A DNA stretch of 64,000 nt. It comes from Cocos nucifera (lineage: Eukaryota; Streptophyta; Magnoliopsida; Arecales; Arecaceae). Shown here in pieces: positions 10,552 through 20,289 of this stretch. The notes beneath the pieces are model-generated. The model worked only from the letters and a program-made list of their open reading frames with translations. It made no database searches and was not told the origin of the DNA. Each line of letters opens with the position of its first letter. The first letter of the stretch is position 1. The stretch is from the NCBI GenBank assembly GCA_006176705.1, contig QRFJ01000480.1, forward strand, positions 331,103-395,102. Reading direction: 5' to 3'. The translations under genes were made by a program, and so were the position numbers.

Positions 10552-12158
10552 GAAGTGGAGTTTTGTTGAAGGAAGATTACTAGTAGTACATCCTCAGATT
10601 TTTTGAGTTCTAAGGTCATGAAAGTATTATTCCTCCGAGCTTCTTCAGGCGATAAGTCTTGGATTGGATGACCTCCTCTATTTCATATAGACCTTGTCCA
10701 TTTGGGGCAGGATTCCCCTGGCTCTGAGATTGAGAGATGGCAACTCGTCGAAGTACTAGGCCCCTTAGAGATAACGTCGATAATGTCGAGAGGCGGTCGA
10801 TCTCCGTGTTGTTTCTCCATCATTTGTGGTTCTAGCTGTGGTAGCGCCTTTGGCTTGCTTCAAGTCGATGTCTGTGGAGCATTGAGGGAGGCGTATTTGT
10901 GAAACCTTCTAGGAAAAACTTCTTCGTGCCCTTCCGTCGGGGCTTCTTTAACGACGAGCTCGTGGAGGAGTTTAGCCTCGCTTGAGCTCGAAAGGAGTTC
11001 AGAAGTGTAGTCGAGCTTCACTCGATTTTCCTTCCTCGACGGGCCCGTTCGGCTCATCAATTCACCACTTATCAAAAGCTTCATCGTCCTTGGTCTTGAA
11101 GGCCTCTTCAGCTCAGATATAATCTTCAGTCCGAGCTAGCAGATCGGCAAAGTTTTTAGGGTACTTCTTCTCCAGGAAGAATAGCAAATCATTCTTCTGG
11201 AGGTTATCCTTAAGTGTGGCCATTACAATTGATTGGTCTAGATTTCGGACCTCCAATATAGTGGCATTAAATCGGATGACATAAGCCCAGATGGATTTTC
11301 TCTCCTTCTGCTTGATGTTCATCAGAAAATTCGAACCTCGATGCGGACGTCAGCTGCTGACGAAGTGAGCCACAAATTGATGGCTCATCTTATCAAAAAA
11401 AAGATGGTACCCAGCTTAAGTGCCAAGTACCAGTTTCTGATGGCTCTCTTGAGGGTGGATGGAAAAGTCTGGCACAAAATAGCGTCTGACGCACCATGGA
11501 GCAACATCATTATTTGGAAGGCCTTCAAGTGATCAATCGGATCGGAGGTTCCATCGTAACTCTCGAACTGCAGGAGCTTAAAGTTCGGCGGGATTGGTTC
11601 CTGCATGATTCTCTGAGAAAAAGAAGGATCAGTGCGAATATCATTACCGTATGAGGAGGAAGTATGACTGAGCTCTTTGATTCATCGGCTCATTTCTAGG
11701 AGCCTTTGATCTAGAAGATCTTCACGATCATTGATCTCCAGAATTTTTTAATAGAACGGGCATAAAGCTTCCTTTTGGGTCGAGTCGTGGTCCGAGCATG
11801 GGTCTTCCATCCTCTGCTTCCCCTTTCTAGAGATCAAAGGTCGAGTAGCTGAGGTCGACCGTTCCCAGACCAGATCATGAGGCTTCGAAGAAGCTTGCTT
11901 CGATCGAACTGGTATCGGAGCTTGTCGATGTATGGCCTGCATGGCATCGATGAGGTCACAAACTTTCTGGACCAGCAGGTTGAACTGCTCCGCATCCTCC
12001 ATGGCTGCAGGTGATGCTTGAGTTACCGAAGCTGAAACGGTTGTATCTAGATGGGATCTGGCTGTAGAGACCGTCGATCGCCGGGTTGAAGCTTTCTTGG
12101 GAGGTATTTTTTTTGGAAAGAACTCTAGAGAGAAAGAAGAGAGATTGCTGCTGAGCAC
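10552..12158 (-). pseudogene. gag remnant plus integrase tail, copy C
   Basis: The leader (11748-12158) reads PPKKASTRRSTVSTARS and later AEQFNLLVQKVCDLIDAMQ; the start codon equivalent to copy B is changed from ATG to ATA, though an upstream ATG keeps a frame open. The capsid core lies at 11385-11606 (FESYDGTSDPIDHLKAFQ, LHGASDAILCQTF) and the C-terminal part at 11113-11322 (FNATILEVRNLDQS, KKYPKNFADLLART). The gag tail (10860-11084) is followed by the integrase end (about 10552-10760). Several frameshifts and stops are present. Confidence 0.75.
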
Positions 12159-12213
12159 TCCTTTAAGATCAAAGAAACCTAAGGAATAGAGACCCTTCCT
12201 TTAGCACCAATTT

Positions 12214-13219
12214 TGTTGGTGCAGAATCTGGTTGATGCTGGGATAAGTTGGAGTCGAGGAAGACAAGGTCGCCACCGGTGTCTACAAAATAAAGTCCCAT
12301 CCGGAGTTGGTGGTGATGGCTCCGATAGGATCCTTCGACGGTCAAGTTAGCTCTTCTGTCTAACAGAAATGGAGTGCTCAGAGAGGAGTTCGACAGAGTT
12401 TTGGAAAAAAAAAACTTAAAGAAAACGTATCTGGAGGATCCCTTTTTATAGACGGAGCTTGTTGTAACTATCCTGATAAATGACCGTCGTAACCATTCTG
12501 ATAAATGCCCATCGTAATCGTCTCGATAAATACCAATCATGATTATTCTGATAAATGATAATCATAATTATCATGATAAATGATAATTATAACCGTTCAG
12601 TAGTGGGATCGCCTGTAGAAATTCATTTGAAGGAATAGTCTGAAAGGAGTTCGACTTTCGTAGAAGCCCGACTGGAGGAGTCCAGAAGGAGTTCGACTTC
12701 CGTAGAAGTTCGACTGCTGGAGGAGTTTGGAAGGAGTTTGGCTTCCATAGAAGCCCGACTGAAGAAGAAATCTGGAAAAAGTTCGGCTTCCGTAGAAGTC
12801 CGACTGCTGGAGGAGTTCGGAAGGAGTTTAGCTTTCGTAGAAATCTGATTGGAGGAGTCTGAAAGAAGTTTGGCTCTCGTAGAAGTCCGACTGCTAGAAG
12901 AGTCTGGAAGGAGTTTGGCTCCCATAGAAGCCTGACTAGAGGAGGAGTCCAGAAGGAGTTGACTCCCATAGAAGCCCGACTGGAGAAGGAGTTCGGCCAT
13001 TGGAGAATTTCGGCTGGGGCTCGGCCGTTGAGGAGTTCGATTGGGTTCGAAATCTAGCTGGAGGAGTTCGGCCACTGAATGAGTTCGGCCGCTGGAGAAG
13101 TTCGGCTGGGGCTTAATCGCTGATGAGAGAATTCTCGATCGAAGCTCTTCCATGATTTTCAGCTGCATTAGGCTAAACACCAGGCTGGACTTCAGCGAAA
13201 GCGAGGTTTATCCCCAACA
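12214..13219 (-). repeat. LTR3, 5' LTR of copy C
   Basis: On -, it begins TGTTGGGGATAAACC at 13219 and ends GATTCTGCACCAACA at 12214, with intact TG...CA ends. TATA box on - at 12442-12451. The U3 minisatellite lies at about 12600-13000. The base after 13219 starts the TATAA target duplicate. Confidence 0.88.
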
Positions 13220-13224
13220 TATAA

Positions 13225-15117
13225 TATTTTTTTAATTAAAAAAAGAGGTTTAAATCATTGTCATTCAAGTAAAAAAATATTAAAAATTCTCGTAAGATGG
13301 GCTTCCATTGATTATAGATTGATTTTTATTTCTGATTTGTTACGAAATACGGGCTAAGTTATCATCTAAATGAATGGTTAAAAAGCTCATAATTACTTAT
13401 GATCATATTATTTAGGTCATATTATCTTAGTCATGTGATGTAGCAGATATCGGTGTAAGCCTGACCCTGACTAGTGGGCTCTATGATGGATGGATTCATT
13501 AGGATTTCTAATTGGGCTGGATCTCCACTCTACTCCTATAAATATACATCTGCAGAGAAATCCTAAGATATTAAGATCTCTACGTTCTTGAGATGGAACT
13601 CGTCCTATTGAGAAGACAAGAAGAGAAGGAGAGGAAGATTTGTCCATTATTGTTTTCTTTTCTTACAAGATATTCCAGTGGTGATCCTCGATGGCTGCTC
13701 AAGAATTTTAAGGTATGTTGATTATTTATGATCTATTCTAAAATTTTATTTTGTGTTCTAAATCTTTTATATGCAATCCATAAATATTTATTTATTTTTC
13801 TATCATATCCATATTTTAATGCTAACTATTCAATGATGCACAGTATTCTGCAGCATATGAACCATAATTTAGAGGATCTTGTTGATCACTTTGTACCTCA
13901 ATATTTGTCAAGCGGTTAACCCAGTTTCAAATCTGCAACTTCTCTACCCCCCTCCCTCTACAATAGATTCTCGTGTTGCAAGGAGGATTACCATGCCTGG
14001 CTTATTGAAAGGAGAAAGATGCCGAAGAAAAGTTTGCTCGTACCAGATGTTGCACTAACATCCTTGAGATTAAGCGGGAAGGTGGACTCTTCCACTGATC
14101 CACTACTTAAGTAGACTGGGCGCAACTTTTTTTTTTTATTTTTTTTGAAGTTAAAAACGGGGAAACATTGATAAGCCAATCTGTGCAGCACCATGGGTCG
14201 CGGAAAACTTTTTATTTTTTGGCCTCCTTCACCGTCCAGCATCGTCACCATGTTGGTCACCTCCATGATCACATGCGCTTAGTATTTTTTTTTTTTCCCT
14301 CTTTTTCTTTTTAAATGAATTTGGACCAGTGTACTTAAAAAATTCATATATATCCTTAATCTCCGTTCTACTAATACAAATTCTGCCGGGTATAATTGGA
14401 ATACTCATTGGCAAAATGATCATCTCGTGGCTATACAGAAGTGTTTTTTTTCTTTTGGTGAAAAAGAGGTAACACAGGTATACTAAATTGTGCAGAGTTA
14501 TTGTCCCTTTTGAATGGGGGGCAAAATTGGTGTTCAATTTTTATTGTAACTAAGAAAGGGAATATTCATATTTCACTCTGTACATTTTGTAATGTCATTT
14601 GGAGTGTGGTGACTCGTGACCCTTTTGTGAATTCTCTTTAGTCATCATGACCTCGTGAAGAAGGACCGAACAGATGGGGCTAGTATGAAGCCCTGACTAC
14701 CCTGCATGCTTTCTGATCTTGAAATCCTAAATCCAAGAAGAATTTTCTTTGTAATTCCAAAATCCAAAGCCTGACAAGATTCTTGAAATGTTTGGCCTTT
14801 GGGCTAGGTTACAACTTGATGAGCTTTCTTATTTGTCTGCTAGTAGTGGGCACATAGAAAACATGTAAGAAAGAAGCATCAATAACTATGATGTTTTGAC
14901 TACATAATTAATCTTGGGTAGGTTATAAGAACCCCCTGAAATGTATACTTATTATGCTTACATATGATAGTTAATTTATAAAATTTATACTTACATCAAT
15001 TAAATTAATGATGTTAATAAAAGCATTTGAAAAATTAAAATTACTCATGAATGGGGAGGAGATACGTGTTTTCTTATGTTCTTAGGTGATTATTTTGTCA
15101 CTTCAGATTACTTTAGT
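13225..15117. other. Intergenic DNA; possible old LTR/promoter fragment near 13.45-13.70 kb
   Basis: No conserved gene is visible. At 13537-13546 there is a TATA box (TATAAATATA), followed by a run that looks like R-U5 of an old LTR (GAAATCCTAAGATATTAAG and on). No matching second LTR, primer site or coding domain was found, so this is only a hint. T-rich runs lie at about 14130-14155 and 14285-14310. Confidence 0.3.
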
Positions 15118-15120
15118 CAT

Positions 15121-15915
15121 CACTACAACAAAAATAATCATTAGCGATATTTTTAAGTATCGCTATAGGCCAAAAAGAATGATATAAATATTTTTATTGA
15201 TATTTTTATAGTATTTTCTTATATACCATCTTAAGATGGCGTTGATAATTAATTATCAGCATTTTTAGAAAAATAATAATAAAAATTTTTGTTTTAGTGG
15301 CATATATAAGTGCCTTTAAAATTTTAATGCTAGCATTTTTTTATGTGCCAATAAAAATTATAAAAAATAAACTATATACTCTAGAGTTCAAACAAAAGGA
15401 GGGCTCAAACCAATGATTTCTTGTTTGAATGGCAAGCTTTAAACCATCAAACTATAATTTAAATTTTTTAATATATTAAAATAATTTATTTAACTTATTA
15501 ACATACATTCATATCATTAAATAAGTAATGCTAAGAATATATATATATATAATAATATATTTTATGAGATGATATGACTAAACCAAGCTCTATGTAACTA
15601 GATATGACTAAACCAAGCTTTATGTAAAAATTAATAATTTAAGATTTAGCAATAATTTTTTAAAATTTTATAAAATATGATATTATTTATCTATATATTA
15701 GTTAAATATTATAATAACAGTTTTGGTTTCTGTACTTAAAGTTCTATGTCATAAAATATAAATTTATAGTAGTATTTATAATAAAGTACTGTTAATAATA
15801 AAAATACTTATTGAAAGATAGTGATATTTTTATTAAAATATAGTAAAAAAAATAGCAGCATATAATAAAAAATGCCATAAATAATTTGCCACCAAATATC
15901 ATTTTTGTTGTAGCG
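15121..15915. mobile_element. Non-autonomous CACTA-type (En/Spm) DNA transposon, 795 bp
   Basis: The left end reads CACTACAACAAAAAT and the right end ATTTTTGTTGTAGCG, an inverted pair with one change (CACTA versus CGCTA at the right). It is flanked by a 3-bp direct repeat CAT (15118-15120 and 15916-15918), the size expected for CACTA elements. Subterminal TAGCGATATTTTTAAGTATC-like inverted motifs follow the left end. There is no transposase; the inside is AT-rich with a duplicated 28-bp segment (GATATGACTAAACCAAGCT, at about 15572 and 15602). Confidence 0.85.
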
Positions 15916-15918
15916 CAT

Positions 15919-16843
15919 TTTTAAAATTATTTTAACGTGATGTTTGGTTTCTAATTAAAGTTAACAATTTGATTAACATTCTATTAAAATATTGGATAAA
16001 AATAAATCTTAGAAAGGAAGCGTAGATTTTTAAATTATTGAATGTAGGTATAATTTATCTCTAATCTCAAAAGGATTTTGTAATCTATTTAATAATTTTT
16101 TATTTCTAACTTATTGAATATCCAGTCTTTTTTTTGGCTAATATAGTCTTTTACTTCCCTGTTTGCATGGTGAATCAAAGTAAATTGAACATTACTAAAC
16201 TTTGCCACGTGTGATGTACATGATGAAAAATATATGACATCTTGAATGAAGACTCATGCACTGCTTAAGCATTTGCACTTAATAATATAATAGATAAGTA
16301 TATTTATCAAGATAAAGATGATGTTATTCCACATCTCAAGCAAAAATCTTCATACACTAGCGCATGGAGGATGGGTGCTCTTGCATCTGAGAGTAGTAGT
16401 TGCTATGGCTTCTCCCTTATCTCTCTGATAAAAGGATTAAGGTTGTATCTTAGGTGTGAAAGATTAATTCACCTCTTTTGTGTGAATCAATCATTGAATT
16501 ATCTATTGATCGCCTTTGGATCTGCACAAATGATAAATAGTGGATTTGAAATACTTTGAGATCCGTATGGATGATTCAATGCTGGATTTATGTGAAGGTA
16601 TATCCTTCTGAAAGATACAATTCCTATTTGAATCAAAAAAATTGAATCAAAAAAAAAAAAAAATCCCCATCCCTAGTGGAACTCCTCCAGTCCATTCTCT
16701 TGATGTCCTGTTGCACCAAGTAATTTCATTAAAAACCATGATTATCGAGGCTCAAATTAATATTGGAAGCTTATTTTTCCATCAATTGTCACCTCAGACT
16801 TCAGTTCAGCCATCGAATTGCGCAGCATAATCACTGAGTATTT
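15919..16843. other. Intergenic AT-rich DNA with no recognised feature
   Basis: I see only short spurious frames and an A-run at about 16648-16662. Confidence 0.5.
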
Positions 16844-17708
16844 TATCATATTAATATAAATAAAAAAATTTATTTATCAAAATAATATAAATCCTAACTT
16901 ATTTATAAAATTAATGTAAAAAAAATATCATTTTAAATAATATTTTTTAAGGATAAAATATTATTTATAATGACATTTATTGCCTACCCAATCATCCTAT
17001 GTGGTGAGATGAGAAAAAAAATGCCATTTGAAATGATATTTAAAATATCATTTAGAATGGCTTCTTCTTTTTTTTTTTTGTGTTACGTGACTCCGTCCCC
17101 CCTCCTGCAGGCAATGCTCTCCCCTTCGATGCAGGCGGCCCTCTCCTCCGATCGAGCCTCCCCCTCATCCCCGGCCGTCCCCCACACCCACAACCCCCTC
17201 CCTTGGCCCTGTGGACGGTCGTTCCCCTCTCTATCCACCAGCCCACGCCTCCGCACCATCTCCCCTAGTCCCGTAGGCGATCGTCCCCCTCTCCATCCAC
17301 CAGCCCACGTCTCCGCGCCGCCTCTTCCCCAGCCCCGCCCGTCCCCTCATGCCCACACCCCCTCACCCCTCGGCCCAGCCCATCCCCCATGCCTGCACCC
17401 CCCCTCCCCAGTCCCGTGGGCGGCCATCCCCCTCTCCATCCATCAGCCCATGCCTCCACCCTCGTCCCCCACAGGCGACATCCCTCATCCCTCCTAGGTG
17501 ACACCCCCCTATGGTGCAGGCGCACTATCCCCCTCTGCATAAGTGGCCCTCCCCCTCCTCCCAACCCCACCCATCCCTCATGCCCACACCCCTTCGACCC
17601 CATGGGCGATCGTCTTTCTCTCCATCCACTAGCCCACGTCCAATCCTTTTCATCTACTAGTCCATGCCTCTGTAGGCAGTCCTCCCCACATAGCCTAGTT
17701 AGCCAAAA

Positions 17709-17757
<49 letters not shown>

Positions 17758-17988
17758 TCAAAAATGATATTTTTAAAAATATCATTCGGAATGATGCTTT
17801 TAAAATTTTTTTTTGAACTGATTTCCACATGGATGACGATTGAATCAGAGAAATATCATTCAAAATAATATTTTATATATAAAAAATTATTATTTTAAAT
17901 AATATTATATTATTTTATATTAATTTAATAAAAAAATAAAACCTATATAATTTATATAAATAATTTTAAAATTTATATCAGTACGGTA
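16844..17988. mobile_element. Candidate Mutator-like (Pack-MULE-type) element with GC-rich core
   Basis: Long terminal inverted repeats of about 220 bp can be aligned by eye: left from TATCATATTAATATAAAT (16844), right, as complement, from TACCGTACTGATATAAAT (17988). Matching inner blocks follow, such as AAAATATTATTTATAATGAC against AAAATATTATTTTGAATGAT, and CATCCTATGTGG against CATCCATGTGG. Between them lies a C-rich core (17085-17700) bounded by a T-run and by an A-run with (TA)n. I found no clear 9-bp target duplication and no transposase. Long TIRs with an unrelated GC-rich filler fit the Pack-MULE pattern in monocots; the class is inference. Confidence 0.5.
17085..17700. other. Strongly C-rich (on +) island inside the candidate MULE
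   Basis: This is a sharp composition change from the AT-rich flanks. Variants of CCCCCTCTCCATCCACCAGC recur near 17225, 17285, 17430 and 17612, so it is partly built of irregular repeats. The overlapping proline-rich frames on both strands share no recognisable domain. Confidence 0.7.
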
Positions 17989-18281
17989 AAGAATTCCATT
18001 ATCATTTAGTTATCGTTCAGACTCTTTTTTTTACCCATATAAATGTGCAGCTAATCATTCCGTTTCCCCCCGAAAATGCTTCGATGCCTTATACCACTAC
18101 CTTGTACTCAACTTTATTAACCGATCTCCGCGAATCAAGCTGAAATTGTCCAGCTCCGATGACTCCGATCCTCTCATCATAATTGGTCAATTTCAGCACG
18201 TAAATATAATCCGATGGAACATCAGAAAAAACCTCGAAGGGCATACCCGTTCCCCTCACCGGGCCTCGTCTTCCCCCCTAA

Positions 18282-18924
18282 CGGCCTATTTGGGATACAC
18301 AGGTTCATAAGAGGTGAGGGAAAAAGAATAAAGAATAAATTTTTATTTGATAATTTTTTTAAAAAAAATAAAAAAATAGAAAATATTTTTTTTTAATTTT
18401 TTTTATATTTTTTAGTTACTTAATTTTATGTACTTTTGATTTAGAATATAATGAAACTTCATGTTTTAATTTTATTTTCTTAATTTATTTTTAATAAAAT
18501 TTTAAAATTATAATTAAAAATTATATATATAATTTTTTAATATAAAAATCTAAATATATTGAATCTAGATTTTATTAAAAAATATATAAAATTTTATATA
18601 TACAAAATTCATAATTTTAATATAAATTTTTTTGACAAATATATTTTATACGAAAATATTTAATAAATATATTTTAAATAATAAAAAATATTATAAATAT
18701 TAAATAATATATATGTTAATAAAAAATAATATATTTATTAAAATATATATAAAAAATTTTCTATTCCCCTTCTAATCTTTTTATCCAAGTAATGTAATTT
18801 CACCCTTTCTCCTCGTTTTCAAACAAAAGCTCGTTAATTCCGTTACCCTCCCCTTCCTTCCTCTTCGTTGCTCTCCCCTCCCCTTCCCTCATGAACCCCG
18901 TGTACCCCCAATCCAAATAGGCCG
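18282..18924. mobile_element. PIF/Harbinger (Tourist-like) MITE, 643 bp
   Basis: Terminal inverted repeats CGGCCTATTTGG (18282) and CCAAATAGGCCG (ending 18924) continue inward as related GGTTCATRAGRGG segments. The flanking triplets are TAA (18279-18281) and TAC (18925-18927), one base off the TAA duplicate typical of this superfamily. The inside is A/T-rich with no coding capacity. The right end lies just upstream of the VAMP exon-1 remnant. Confidence 0.7.
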
Positions 18925-18939
18925 TACAACTCAGAGTTT

Positions 18940-19213
18940 CCTCCCGTCCGACCTCCTCTCCTCCTCCACCTGGCTTCCTTCTTCCGTCTTCCTTACTCGA
19001 AGAAAAACCAAGAGCGAGATTGAGAGGAGGATAGTTGAGGGATGGTGATCTTCTACTCGCTGGTGGCTCGAGAATCGGTGGTGCGGGCGAAGTTCGGCGC
19101 TGCGGCGACTACTGGACAAGATGGCCCGCGCCGATGGCGTCCACGCCTCCTACTTCCAGGATCGGAATGCCTTCCACGTGAAGCGCACCGATGGATTTTC
19201 CTCTACCATGGCC
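18940..19213 (+). pseudogene. VAMP71-type R-SNARE exon 1 remnant (longin domain), plus strand
   Basis: An ATG at 19042 opens MVIFYSLVARESVV followed by FGAAATTG, matching the start of plant VAMP711/714 longin domains (MAI-Y-LVARG-VVL-EF). A deletion of about 36 bp removes the next helix and shifts frame. The following frame reads YFQDRNAFHVKRTDGF, the family's SQDRYxFHVKRTDGL motif. The sequence then meets a copia LTR fragment at 19200-19213. A CT-rich, 5'-UTR-like leader lies upstream. The remaining exons lie on the opposite strand at 20.3-23.2 kb, so the gene is physically split and inverted. In a working copy it would be a vacuolar/endosomal fusion SNARE. Confidence 0.75.
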
Positions 19214-19876
19214 ATGGATTTCTGGACTTGATTCTTATGATCATCATAGGGCTACTCCTCTACCACCGAGGTAGATAGATCCCATCTTGGTGCAATCCAG
19301 TTCCTACAATGAACATGCTATAGCCAACATACACCTCAGGGTTCCATATGGCTAGGAGACCGAGTAATGGTGTAGTCAAACTATAACACCCTCAAGGTGA
19401 ACTACCGATGCATCTCAGGTCAAAGAACCAGACACACTACTGCAGCATCGAGTCAGTCATTGACGAGAAGGTAGACTCCCTAATGACAACTCGAGGTGGT
19501 CACGCTCAGTGCCCTCGTTCTCTAACGAGTACCTGTACTCTCGCTCCGGTGTCTCCACACCGTAGACTCAAGACTCATCTACTAAAGAGAAGCGATCGTA
19601 TACCAACCTTCCGGATCAATCACCATCCTCGTGATGATCCTATGGTCGGGAGCTGTTTATGAGTTAATAATGATTATTCATGTCTTAAATTTTCAACTCT
19701 TGAAAATATGAATTATCATTACCATTAACTCAAAGGATGTATCACAGACACTAAATACACATGTGTGATAGAAAATAACCCATTTCATTAAATTATAGTC
19801 AAAATTACAATTTTGCCCCTAGAAATGTATTACAAGTGTCAGCCAATTCTGGCTTCTAGGGCACATATATCTAACA
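19200..19876 (-). repeat. Truncated Ty1/copia LTR fragment
   Basis: The right end, as complement, begins TGTTAGATATATGTGCCC, a copia LTR start. The 677 bp match 26232-26897 almost throughout, differing mainly by single-base indels. The left side is cut at CTCTACCATGGCC inside the VAMP exon, at a point internal to the full LTR. No body is attached. Confidence 0.85.
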
Positions 19877-20289
19877 ATTACAACCACGGAGAGAACCAAT
19901 GCTAGCTCCTATTAGATGGTGCTTCTCCCATCCTAGAGCCAGCAATCTAAGCAAAGATAGACACGAGCCAAGAAGGGTAAAATTAGCTGGACAGGGCACT
20001 AAATTCGCTGCAAAGCATGAATAGCATGAGCCATATGGGATGAAAATATTCTTCTTAGTTAATCAGAAAAATCAATATAATAGCCTGCTCCTATAATATC
20101 AAGCAACATTCCAATGTTTATATTAAAAATTGCATTTCAGTTATAGGAAATGAGGAAATCTAAATTGTACCACACTCTGGTGCTTATTGGGAGGCATTCT
20201 CTATTTCCACCATTACATCATTACTGAGTAAAGATTCTAATAGTGTACAAGGGATACTTGTCAATCCTTAGTTTGAATTCACAGGAGCT

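Larger units (their letters stand above)
4798..13219 (-). mobile_element. Three-LTR, two-body Ty3/gypsy complex (copies B and C)
   Basis: Read on -, the order is LTR3 (12214-13219), body C (9522-12213), LTR2 (8471-9521), body B (5782-8470), LTR1 (4798-5781). The middle LTR serves both bodies. The outer ends are flanked by a 5-bp direct repeat TATAA (4793-4797 and 13220-13224), the target-site size expected for Ty3/gypsy, so the complex behaves as one insertion. Both bodies have gag, then the integrase tail, then the 115-bp array and polypurine tract, with the rest of pol missing. Unequal recombination between LTRs of two copies is the simplest origin. LTR termini are TGTTGG...CCAACA, partly decayed. 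Confidence 0.85.

Noticed and set aside
12623..13180. 185-aa minus-strand serine-rich ORF
   Set aside because: It lies wholly inside LTR3 over the U3 minisatellite and has no start context or domain.
13440..13700. Possible solo LTR with TATAAATATA
   Set aside because: No terminal TG/CA pair, target duplicate or second copy in the window; kept only as a note in the intergenic entry.
17265..17868. Overlapping proline-, glycine- or arginine-rich ORFs on both strands
   Set aside because: Composition of the C-rich island explains them; they run into homopolymer and (TA)n tracts and show no conserved domain.
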